DNA from: Glo-17 sp964637835
GTDB taxonomy: Bacteria; Krumholzibacteriota; Krumholzibacteriia; LZORAL124-64-63
Direction: 5' to 3'
NCBI GenBank assembly: GCA_964637835.1
Contig: CAZWYF010000002.1
Span: 123,710-187,709 of the forward strand
DNA: 64,000 bases
Numbering within the stretch: position 1 is the first letter of the stretch; each line of letters starts with the position of its first letter. A program made the translations under genes and the position numbers. Below are positions 44,505-52,038 of the stretch, one piece after another. The notes under the pieces were generated by a model. It was not told the DNA's origin, made no database searches, and saw only the letters and a list, made by a program, of their open reading frames with translations.

Positions 44505-45974
44505 TCAGAACCAGTAGATGCCACCGAGGCTCAGACGGAAGACATGCTGGTTGGTCCACTGCTCGGTGACATCGCTCCAGCGCGCCTCGTCCTGGGTGAG
44601 CGTGTAGGCCCACATCCACTCGAACTCCAGGCCGAACCGCTCGCTCAGGCTGTACTCGGTCCCGAGGCCGCCGCCGAAGGTCCAGTCCGTGCCCTCCAAG
44701 GGCTCCTCGGCGATGGCCAGGGGATCGCTCCCGCGCCCGGAACGCGTCAGCGTCCAGTCGGTCCGGCCGGCCAGCAGCGACAGGAAAGGATTGAACTTGC
44801 TGTCCGGCAGCAGGTTCTGGCCGAGGAAAGCCACCAGGGAGAACTCGAACCCGTCCATGGTCAACTCGCTGTCCGTGGTGATCGGGTGCGACAGGGTATT
44901 GCCCTGGGGCCCGTCCACGGGGTCGAAGAGCGACAGGTTCTTCTCGTTGGTGTCGAAGCCCAGGCCACCGCGTACGTACCGCGCCTGGATCGCGAGGTAG
45001 TCGACCACGTGATACCGCATGCCCAGGTCGAAGGCCCCCTGTCCGGTGGTGATGTCGTTGATGTTGCGGACCTTCTCCTTCAGCACGTACAGCGGCTGCC
45101 AGTAGGAGAGCCGCGCGCTGGCGGCGAACTTGCCCGGATGCTTGACGGGCAGGGGCTCGCGGTCGGTGGCGAACTCGTCGAGCACGGACTCCGGTCCAGG
45201 GCTGGTGCGCTCGAAGGTCAGCGGCTGGCTGCGGCCGCCGATGGACATGCTGCCGCGGATGCGGTCGTTCTCCTCGTCGTAGCGGCCCCAGAAGCTGCTC
45301 ATGAAGGGGGCGCCCTCGAAACGGAAGTTGTAGGAGACGGTGTTCTGGCGGTCGCTGACCGCCAGGTCGCGCAACTCGACGGTCTCGTCCACGCTGGTGT
45401 CGCTGAGGGTGCCGCGGTACTCGTCGCCGTCGGGCAGGATCTCCATCTGGATCTCCCGCGCCTCGTCGTCATCGTCCGGCTGCGCCGCCCAGGCGCCCAC
45501 CAGGGGCCGCTCCGGGATGAAGGACATGCCCTCGGCGCCGGACTTCTGCACCACGCGGTCGAACTCCAGCGGCATGTCCCGCGATCCCATTCCCGGCATG
45601 GTGGCCGAGACGGTGCCCTTCAAGCGGTCGTCCACGGGATTGAGGCGGAGCCGATAATCGGCGCGGACGGTGATGTCCTGATCGGGGATCTCGGTGGTGG
45701 TGCGGAAGCTCACCTTGCCGTCCTCGACGTCGACGGCCTGCAACTCGGTGATCTCGTCGGGCTGGGTGCTCGAGCGCAATGTCCCGAGCCAGCGGCCGGT
45801 GGCGTCCTGCTCCAGGTTCAGGACCAGCACGGCCTTGCCGCGCATGCTGTCCACCTCGGTGCGCCACTTGCCGGCCACGCCGTCCTGGGCGAGGGTGGGC
45901 CCGGCCGCCACGAGCAAGGCGACAGCGACCAGCAGCACGCTGAACCTGATTCCGGGGCGCATACCCACGTTCAT
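44505..45974 (-). CDS. Outer-membrane beta-barrel protein with two lipocalin-like N-terminal repeats
   Basis: A 489-aa exported protein. Signal peptide (VLLVAVALLVAAGPTLAQ); then two homologous beta domains, about 30-135 (VAGKWRTEVDSMRGKAVLVL) and about 155-262 (VGAWAAQPDDDDEAREIQME), each with a G-x-W start and an AxLRxSS/GTLSDT strand. The C-terminal 210 residues alternate like a small beta-barrel and end IYWF, the terminal aromatic recognised by the BAM machinery. It probably displays the two domains in the periplasm or on the surface; ligand unknown. Its promoter may lie in the left end of the adjacent insertion element. Confidence 0.8.
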   Translation of the reverse strand: MNVGMRPGIRFSVLLVAVALLVAAGPTLAQDGVAGKWRTEVDSMRGKAVLVLNLEQDATGRWLGTLRSSTQPDEITELQAVDVEDGKVSFRTTTEIPDQDITVRADYRLRLNPVDDRLKGTVSATMPGMGSRDMPLEFDRVVQKSGAEGMSFIPERPLVGAWAAQPDDDDEAREIQMEILPDGDEYRGTLSDTSVDETVELRDLAVSDRQNTVSYNFRFEGAPFMSSFWGRYDEENDRIRGSMSIGGRSQPLTFERTSPGPESVLDEFATDREPLPVKHPGKFAASARLSYWQPLYVLKEKVRNINDITTGQGAFDLGMRYHVVDYLAIQARYVRGGLGFDTNEKNLSLFDPVDGPQGNTLSHPITTDSELTMDGFEFSLVAFLGQNLLPDSKFNPFLSLLAGRTDWTLTRSGRGSDPLAIAEEPLEGTDWTFGGGLGTEYSLSERFGLEFEWMWAYTLTQDEARWSDVTEQWTNQHVFRLSLGGIYWF

Positions 45975-46105
45975 TCGCGTTCACTCCTCGTCGGGCTTCG
46001 CGGGGGTGCCTGGACTGCGGATCGCAGGAACCGTCGCGCTGGCGATCGTCCGGATCGGCGGATCCGGGGGAGGCTCCCGGCTGGGGCGCCCGGAAACTCG
46101 AATGG

Positions 46106-46135
46106 AATATATGGGTTGGAAAATGCCTTGTCCAA
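46106..46135 (-). promoter_or_regulatory. Outward promoter at the left end of the insertion element
   Basis: On the - strand: TTGGAC, 18 bp, TATATT. It points to the outer-membrane gene that starts at 45974, about 130 bp away. Confidence 0.5.
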
Positions 46136-46161
46136 TCTTTGGGTTGTGCCGCGGAGAGTGT
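46131..46161. repeat. Left inverted terminal repeat
   Basis: Pairs with 47356-47386 in inverted orientation with five mismatches in 31; the core is GGTTGTGCCGCG followed by AGAGTGT. Confidence 0.75.
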
Positions 46162-46219
46162 GTCCGCGATGCAGATGCAGTGGGTTGCAGGTGCGACTCG
46201 GCACGCTCGGCGGAACGTT

Positions 46220-47326
46220 CTAGGGTGCCCGCGTGGTCTGTTTCGGACGGTTGCGGCCGAGGGCCGGCGTGATCACCTCCCCTTTCAGGTACTGCTTCCA
46301 GCTCGTCGGTAGATCCACGTGTGCGGGAAAGACTCGCTGCCCGAGGACCTCCTCGATGGTCCACCGGTGATCGGTCACCCCGGTGAGCATCGCCGCCGTC
46401 TCGGAACAGTTCTTCTCCCAGCGCCGCTTCACCAGGTTCTTCCAGACCGCGAACACCGCGAACCGCTCCGCCGACGCCTGCCGCCGCTTCGACCAGGCGA
46501 TGGTCTCCCGCTTGTGGTTCGCGCTGCTGTGCCGGATGAACGTGTCCAGGGAATTGATCTCGAACAGCTCATTGGTGCGGTCGCGCTTGCGCTTCGAACT
46601 GGTCTGGCGGTGATCGATCGCGCAGGATACCCGGCGCATGGCCCGCGGATAGGCCTTGTGCTCGTCGCTGCGGACGATCGCCTCGCTGGATCCCGCGAGC
46701 GCCACCTCGAGCACCTCCTGGGCGGCTTTCTCCACCGCCTTCGGGTCGGGCCTGCCGAACTTCCGTTCGAGTTCCTCGCGACGCTTCTTCTGGTGCGCAG
46801 TCATCTTGCCCGATCGGCGCAGCGGGGCGTCGTTCCAGTGGATGAGGAAGCTGGTGTCGGGGTCGACGGCCACGAGGTGCTCGAACTTGTAGTACTGGCT
46901 GAGTTCGAAGCTCTCGAGGCCATCGATCGCGATGTCGCCGAAGGGTGACGCACGGGCCATGAGGTGTCGATGCAGGAGCAGGCAGTGGCGTCCGAGGCGG
47001 GCGAGCTGGTGGTCGACGGTGGAGGGGGCGCAGTCGAGGTCCCTGGCAGCCTGGCGATTGGCCATGCAGCCGACGGTGTCGGAGAGGATCCTGGGCAAGA
47101 GGTCGGGGCGCTTGAGGTAGTAGGTAGTGCTGAAGGTCTGGCTGGAGAAGGACTTGCCGCAGTGCAGGCAGAGGTAGCGGCGGATACGGTGGGGTCGTGC
47201 TTTGCGCTGGTAGAAGCCGTAATGGCGGTAGCACCACTGCTCTGGCTGGGCGTGGTGGTGCTTGCAACGGTGGTTGGGGCAGTGTGGTGGCTGCCACTCG
47301 GCTGCGTGGGTGCGGTCGAGGAACAT
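46220..47326 (-). CDS. Transposase with zinc ribbon and DDE-type core
   Basis: A 368-aa protein. The N-terminal zinc ribbon has C16, C21, C53 and C56, followed by GKSFSSQTFSTTYYLKRP, a pattern shared by several transposase families with ribbon domains. A helix-turn-helix-like region covers about 75-115. The catalytic core has D135 (IAIDGLESFE), D221 (VRSDEHKAYP) and a late acidic residue, E274 or E287, near RRQASAERF. The reading frame is intact, so the element could still be active. I do not assign it to IS1, ISL3 or IS1595. Ribosome site is weak. Confidence 0.8.
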   Translation of the reverse strand: MFLDRTHAAEWQPPHCPNHRCKHHHAQPEQWCYRHYGFYQRKARPHRIRRYLCLHCGKSFSSQTFSTTYYLKRPDLLPRILSDTVGCMANRQAARDLDCAPSTVDHQLARLGRHCLLLHRHLMARASPFGDIAIDGLESFELSQYYKFEHLVAVDPDTSFLIHWNDAPLRRSGKMTAHQKKRREELERKFGRPDPKAVEKAAQEVLEVALAGSSEAIVRSDEHKAYPRAMRRVSCAIDHRQTSSKRKRDRTNELFEINSLDTFIRHSSANHKRETIAWSKRRQASAERFAVFAVWKNLVKRRWEKNCSETAAMLTGVTDHRWTIEEVLGQRVFPAHVDLPTSWKQYLKGEVITPALGRNRPKQTTRAP

Positions 47327-47355
47327 GCCCGGTCACGGCAAGGTGTGGGCCCGCT

Positions 47356-47386
47356 ACACTCTGCGCGGCACAACCGAGGGATTGAA
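47356..47386. repeat. Right inverted terminal repeat
   Basis: Inverted partner of 46131-46161; lies 30 bp upstream of the transposase start. Confidence 0.75.
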
Positions 47387-47410
47387 TTTGGGAGTTATTG
47401 TCCGTATACT
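47382..47410 (+). promoter_or_regulatory. Outward promoter at the right end of the insertion element
   Basis: TTGAAT, 17 bp, TATACT: near consensus and the most AT-rich promoter in the window. It points to the adenosine deaminase gene at 47635, giving a leader of about 215 nt. Confidence 0.65.
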
Positions 47411-47461
47411 GAGGCACCCACGACGTGGCGCGAGCGTCCGTCGTGGTCGTTTCGATGCGGG

Positions 47462-47521
47462 TTCTCCCGGCTTCCTGGCTAGTCGTCGGGGGAGAATCGA
47501 GGTTGGTCCGGGGAAGCCGGG
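47462..47521 (+). promoter_or_regulatory. Leader of add with two competing helices
   Basis: TTCTCCC (47462-47468) pairs with GGGAGAA (47490-47496), and CCCGGCTTCC (47466-47475) pairs with GGAAGCCGGG (47512-47521). They share CCC 47466-47468 and so exclude each other. A T run lies further down at 47571-47576. Could be a switch or chance in GC-rich DNA. The rest of 47411-47634 holds no gene. Confidence 0.35.
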
Positions 47522-47634
47522 GATGAGTCGCCCCCGGGGGAACTGGGCCCGCTTCGCCCGCATCGATATTTTTTGTCCGGGATCCGGTGGTCGTCGCCGT
47601 TGCCTGGCCGCCCGCAGTCTGGAAGGATCTGCTC

Positions 47635-48714
47635 ATGAGCCGCCCCAGCCGTGATCTCCTTCATGCGCTGCCCAAGACGGACCTGCACGTGCACCTCGAT
47701 GGCTCCCTGCGCCCGGAGACCGTCCTGGAGCTGGCGCGGGAGCGCGATCTGCTGCCCGAGCTGCGGACCGTGGAGGATGTGCTGGGCGTCTGCCGGGCGC
47801 CCGAGACGTGCGCCAGCCTCGAGGAGTACCTGCAGGTCTTCGACGTCACCCTCACCGTGATGCAGGACGAGGCCGCGCTGGAGCGGATCGCCCGCGAGCT
47901 GGCCGAGGACGCGCACCGGGAGAACGTGCGGTGGCTGGAGGTCCGCTACGCGCCCATCCTGCACCAGCAGCAGGGGCTGTCGCTGGATGCGGTGGTGGCG
48001 GCGGTGCAGCGGGGGCTGGATGCCGCGCGGCGGCGCTACGGGATCCCGAGCGGGCAGATCATCTGCGGGATCCGGCACCTGGATCCCGCCGGCAGCGTCG
48101 ATCTGGCACGCCTGGCGGCGCGCTGGCGGGGGCGCGGGGTGGTGGGGTTCGATCTGGCCGGCGCCGAGGCCGACCATCCGGCCCGGGCGCATCTCGAGGC
48201 CTTCGATATCGTGCGGGCGGCCAACGTGGCGGTGACCGTGCATGCGGGGGAGGCCTTCGGCCCGGCTTCCATCCACCAGGCCCTGCATTACGCGGGTGCC
48301 AGCCGGCTGGGGCACGGGACGCGCCTGATCGAGGATCCCGAGCTCATGGCCTGGGTGGGCGACTTCCGCATCGCGGTGGAGGTCTGCCTGGCGAGCAACG
48401 TGCAGACCGGGGCGGTGAGCAGCCTGCGCGAGCATCCCATCGGCCGGTACCTCGGCGAGGGACTGCGCGTGACCCTGAACACCGACAACCGGCTGGTGTC
48501 GGGCACCACGGTCACCGACGAGTACGCCCTGGCCGTGGAGGCCTTCGATCTCGAACTGGACGACGTCCTCGGCCTGGTGCTCAATGGGTGCAAGGCCTCC
48601 TTCCTGCCCCTGGCCCGCAAGCGGCTGCTGGTGGAGCAGGTGCTGGCCGAGTTCGCCGCCCTCGGGGCGCGATTCACCGGCGAGATCGCGCGACGGCGCC
48701 GGGTCCTGATCTGA
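47635..48714 (+). CDS. add: Adenosine deaminase
   Basis: Deaminates adenosine to inosine in purine salvage. 359 aa. Zinc site LPKTDLHVHLDGS, substrate and catalytic residues in VTVHAGEAF, LGHGTRL and LNTDNRLVSGT (the TDN variant common in bacterial members). ATG at 47635 follows GGAAGGA; the in-frame GTG at 47587 lacks a site. It is about 220 bp from the right end of the insertion element and may be driven from it. It fits with ahcY nearby, whose reaction yields adenosine. Confidence 0.93.
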   Translation: MSRPSRDLLHALPKTDLHVHLDGSLRPETVLELARERDLLPELRTVEDVLGVCRAPETCASLEEYLQVFDVTLTVMQDEAALERIARELAEDAHRENVRWLEVRYAPILHQQQGLSLDAVVAAVQRGLDAARRRYGIPSGQIICGIRHLDPAGSVDLARLAARWRGRGVVGFDLAGAEADHPARAHLEAFDIVRAANVAVTVHAGEAFGPASIHQALHYAGASRLGHGTRLIEDPELMAWVGDFRIAVEVCLASNVQTGAVSSLREHPIGRYLGEGLRVTLNTDNRLVSGTTVTDEYALAVEAFDLELDDVLGLVLNGCKASFLPLARKRLLVEQVLAEFAALGARFTGEIARRRRVLI

Positions 48715-48733
48715 CCTGGCCTGATCTGACCTG

Positions 48734-48833
48734 NNNNNNNNNNNNNNNNNNNNNNNNNNNNNNNNNNNNNNNNNNNNNNNNNNNNNNNNNNNNNNNNNNN
48801 NNNNNNNNNNNNNNNNNNNNNNNNNNNNNNNNN
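48734..48833. other. Assembly gap (100 N) between add and the squalene-synthase gene
   Basis: The left flank is a short repeat (CTGATCTGACCTGG-like) and the right flank another (TCGGGCCGGATCGGA-like). The flanks do not match, so intergenic repeat sequence is missing and the promoter of the next gene may be lost. Confidence 0.9.
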
Positions 48834-48904
48834 TCGGGCCGGATCGGATCGGGCCGGACAGGACCGGACCGGCGGGCGCGGCGGCTGGCGAGCGGAGTGG
48901 GAGC

Positions 48905-49933
48905 ATGACCAGCGAGCGTGTCGACTGGAACTGGTGCGAGGCCATGCTGCCGCGGGTCTCGCGCACCTTCGCGCTCTGCATCCGCTTCCTGCCACCGGAC
49001 GTCCAGCGCCCGGTGCTGCTCAGCTACCTGCTCTGCCGGGTGGCCGACACGGTGGAGGATGCTCCGGAACTGGCCGTGGCGACCAAGCAGGCGCTGCTGG
49101 ACCGTTTCGCCGCGGCGCTCACCGACCCGGCCGTGGACCTCGTGCCCCTCGCGGCAGCCTTCGCGGGCCGGCATGACGCCGACGCGCGGCTGTGCCGCGG
49201 GGTGGTCGGCGTGGTGGCGCGCCTGCATGAGCTCGCCCTGCCGGTGCAGGCGGCCATGGTGCCCTGGGTGCGTGAGATGTGCGCGGGGATGGCGGAGTTC
49301 GCGGCGCGCGAACCCCGGCTGCAGCCCGCCGGGCCGCCGCTGCGGGTCCTGGAGACCGAGGCCGATCTCGAGCGCTACTGCTACTACGTGGCCGGAACCG
49401 TGGGGCACCTGCTGACCGGGGTGTTCGTCGCCTGCCGGCCGCGCATCGGCCGCGAGCATGCCGCGCGGCTGGACGCGCTGGCGGAGGACTTCGGCGCCGG
49501 TCTGCAGCTGGTCAACATCCTGGCCGACGTGGCGCGCGACCGGCAGCGCGGCGTCAGCTTCGTGCCCGAGGCGGTCTGCCAGGCCGAGGGGCTGGCGGTG
49601 GCCGACCTGCTGGAGCCGTCGGCCCATCCCCGGGCCCGGGCCGCCCTGGGCCGGCTCGGCGTCCTGGCCCGGCGGCGCCTGCGCCATGCACGCGAGTACT
49701 GCCAGCTCCTGCCGCGCACGGAATACCAGCTGCGGCTCTTCTGCGTCGTTCCCTATTACCTGGCGCTGCGCACGCTACGCGCCCTGGATCAGGACGCGGT
49801 CTACCCGGCGGCGGACCAGCGGGTGAAGGTGGGGCGGTCGGCGGTCTACCGCACGGTGGTGGCCGCGCGGGTCTGCGCGGCGAGCAATCACCTGCTGCGG
49901 GCCTACGCCTGGCGGCTCGACGGCACCGCCTGA
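48905..49933 (+). CDS. Squalene/phytoene synthase family protein (squalene-synthase-like)
   Basis: A 342-aa all-alpha prenyl synthase joining two isoprenyl diphosphates head to head. First Asp motif LLCRVADTVEDA, the YCYYVAGTVGHLLTGVF segment, and the second Asp motif LVNILADVARDRQRGVSFVP are conserved. The YC-x-YVAG-x-VG form resembles squalene synthases more than phytoene synthases. Squalene could feed hopanoids or sterols; no cyclase is in the window. The 3' end overlaps the convergent SpoU gene by 31 bp. Confidence 0.87.
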   Translation: MTSERVDWNWCEAMLPRVSRTFALCIRFLPPDVQRPVLLSYLLCRVADTVEDAPELAVATKQALLDRFAAALTDPAVDLVPLAAAFAGRHDADARLCRGVVGVVARLHELALPVQAAMVPWVREMCAGMAEFAAREPRLQPAGPPLRVLETEADLERYCYYVAGTVGHLLTGVFVACRPRIGREHAARLDALAEDFGAGLQLVNILADVARDRQRGVSFVPEAVCQAEGLAVADLLEPSAHPRARAALGRLGVLARRRLRHAREYCQLLPRTEYQLRLFCVVPYYLALRTLRALDQDAVYPAADQRVKVGRSAVYRTVVAARVCAASNHLLRAYAWRLDGTA

Positions 49934-50403
49934 GCCGGCCAGCGCCCGCGCGCGGCGTAGGCCATGATCCCGAAGCTCACCGCCACGTTGAGCGAGCCCT
50001 TCTGGCCGTGCATGGGAATGGCCACGCGGGCCTCGCAGGCGGCCAGCACCTCGGGACGCACGCCCTCCACCTCGTGGCCCACCACGAAGCACAGCGGATA
50101 GCGGAACGCGAAGGCGTCGAAGGGGGTGGCGTCCTCGGTCCGCTCGAGGGCCACCACCTGGACGCCCCGCGCGGCGACGGCGCGCACCGCCTCGGCGCTG
50201 TCGCGCCAGTAGTCCCAGGGCACGGTGGCGCTGGCGCCGAGGGCGGTCTTCTCGATATCCGGCCGTGGCGGCGTGGCGGTCATGCCGCAGAGGTAGAGGC
50301 CGGCGAGGCCGGCGGCGTCGGCGGTGCGGAACATGGAGCCCACGTTCCAGGCGCTGCGCACGTTGTCGAGCAGGGCGTAGACGGGGCAGCGGGCCAGGGG
50401 CAT
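49903..50403 (-). CDS. SpoU-family RNA 2'-O-methyltransferase
   Basis: A 166-aa SPOUT methyltransferase without an extra RNA-binding domain, like the TrmH/TrmL group. Motif 1 LDNVRSAWNVGSMFRTADA, motif 2 FVVGHEVEGVRPEV and motif 3 IPMHGQKGSLNVAVSFGIMAY form the knotted SAM site. Likely modifies tRNA (wobble or position 18); the target is not shown. ATG at 50403 is preceded by GGAAGGA. Overlaps the convergent synthase gene tail to tail and is divergent from the GT2 gene. Confidence 0.92.
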   Translation of the reverse strand: MPLARCPVYALLDNVRSAWNVGSMFRTADAAGLAGLYLCGMTATPPRPDIEKTALGASATVPWDYWRDSAEAVRAVAARGVQVVALERTEDATPFDAFAFRYPLCFVVGHEVEGVRPEVLAACEARVAIPMHGQKGSLNVAVSFGIMAYAARGRWPAQAVPSSRQA

Positions 50404-50506
50404 GGCCGGTCCTTCCGCGGCGAGCGAACCGTGCCTAAACCGGCCGGCCCGGGGGCCGATACCGGGGTGAGTCTCGGGTCCTAGCACAAAGGAATTCCTC
50501 GTCTTC

Positions 50507-52038
50507 ATGAAACGCAAGACCGTCAGTCTCTGCATGATCGCGCGCGACGAGGAGGCCGTCATCGGCAAGGCCATCAAGTCGGCGCTGGCGCTGGTGGACG
50601 AGATCGTGGTGGTGGACACCGGGTCGCAGGACAACACGCGCATCATCGCCGAGGGGTATGGCGCGCGGGTGGTGGACCTGGTCTGGCACGACGATTTCGC
50701 CGCCGCCCGCAACGTCGCCCTGGCCGCGGCGAGCTGCGACTGGATCCTGGTGCTCGACTGCGACGAGCAGCTGCAGAGCGTCCGGCCGGTGGAGTTCCAG
50801 CGCCTGCTGGCCGACCCCGGCGTGGTGGGCTACCGCATCGGCGTGGTGGACGGACGGGCGGCCGAGACGGGACGACCCCGCCCGGCGCTGCGCCTGTTCC
50901 GCAGCCACCCGGATGTCCGTTACCGTTACCCCGTGCACGAGCAGGTACTGCCCAGCGTGGTCTCGCTGGCCGGGGGCGACGGCCTGGTGGTCACCGACGC
51001 GCCCCTGCTGGTGATCCACGATCCCGGCAGTCCGGAGCAGCGCTCGCGCAAGCGGGACCGCAACCTGCGCCTGCTGCGGCAGGCGAGCGTGGACTTCCCG
51101 CAGGAGCCGTTCTTCGAGTACCAGATCGGCAGCGAGACCCTGCAGCGCCTCGATGGTCAGGTGTTGCCGGTGGCCGGCCTGCGTGCGAGCCTCCAGCACC
51201 TCGAGTCGGCCTGGCGCAAGGTGGCGGCGTTGCCGCCGGAGATGCGCCGGCTGGTCACCTACGGGCGCGATCTGGCCGCCGACCTGGCCGCCGCGCTGGT
51301 GGCGGCCGGCGAGGCCGCCGAGGCCCAGCAGGTGCTGGCGGCGGCCCGGCGGGACTGGGGCGATGCGGCGAACCTGGCCGTCCAGGCCGCGCGGGCCGGC
51401 GTCCTCGAGCTGATGGCCGCGTGCGAGCCCACCCCCGCGTGCGAGCCCACCCCNNNNNNNNNNNNNNNNNNNNNNNNNNNNNNNNNNNNNNNNNNNNNNN
51501 NNNNNNNNNNNNNNNNNNNNNNNNNNNNNNNNNNNNNNNNNNNNNNNNNNNNNCCGCGTGCGAGCCCACCCCCGCGTGCGAGCCCACCCCGCGCGAACGC
51601 CTGGCGCAGCGCGTGCGCGGGGAGCTGGAGTCGCTCGCCGCCCATGCCGCGTCCGCGCCCGAGCCGCTGCGCCGCGTCGCCATGCTCGTGGGATCGGTCT
51701 GCCGCGGCCAGCTGGCCCTGGCCGAGAAGGACGTCACCGCGGCCGCGGAGGCCTTCGAGCAGGCCCTCAATCTCGATCCCGACCACTCGCCCGCGTGGGT
51801 GGGCCTGGCCGAGTGCGCACGGGTGGCGGGCGACCGCAAGCGGGCGCTGCGCCTCTACCTGCGGGCCGTCACCGCCGGGGAGTGGAACGTGCACGCCTGG
51901 GAGCGGGGCGGCAGCCTCATGGAGGAGCTGGGGTTCCACGACAATGCCGCCAGCTGGCGAGCCCGGGTCCAGGAGCTCTTCCCCGACCGCCCCGGGGCCG
52001 CGGCGCCGCCGGAGCCGGCGGGGGCCGCCGGCCGCTAG
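50507..52038 (+). CDS. GT2 glycosyltransferase with TPR tail, interrupted by an assembly gap
   Basis: N-terminal family GT2 domain: VSLCMIARDEEAVIGKAIKS, VVVDTGSQDNT, then the metal-binding LVLDCDEQ and RLFRSHPDVRYRYPVHEQV. A helical region (about 200-300) precedes a linker of ACEPTP hexapeptide repeats, in which the gap falls; about 145 residues with TPR units follow (ALAEKDVTAAAEAFEQALNL). The halves are in different frames only because the N length is arbitrary. Such SunS-like GT2/TPR proteins glycosylate proteins or peptides. The stop overlaps the convergent TPR gene by 4 bp. Confidence 0.78.
51419..51590. repeat. 18-bp coding repeat spanning an assembly gap
   Basis: GCGTGCGAGCCCACCCCC (ACEPTP) occurs twice on each side of the 100 N at 51454-51553; the 35-bp flanks are identical. 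Copy number is unknown, and the gap may be either missing copies or an unmerged overlap. Confidence 0.88.

Larger units (their letters stand above)
46106..47410. mobile_element. Insertion sequence, about 1.3 kb
   Basis: One transposase gene is flanked by inverted terminal repeats. The clearest part is 46131-46161 against 47356-47386: 26 of 31 positions match in inverted orientation, including the uninterrupted core GGTTGTGCCGCG. Weaker symmetry extends outward to about 46106 and 47410, where each side carries a promoter-like sequence pointing out. I find no clear target duplication, so the exact ends are uncertain. The family is not assigned. Confidence 0.7.

Noticed and set aside
50507..52038. 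Glycosyltransferase as a pseudogene
   Set aside because: Same reason: the frame change is only across the N run within an 18-bp repeat.
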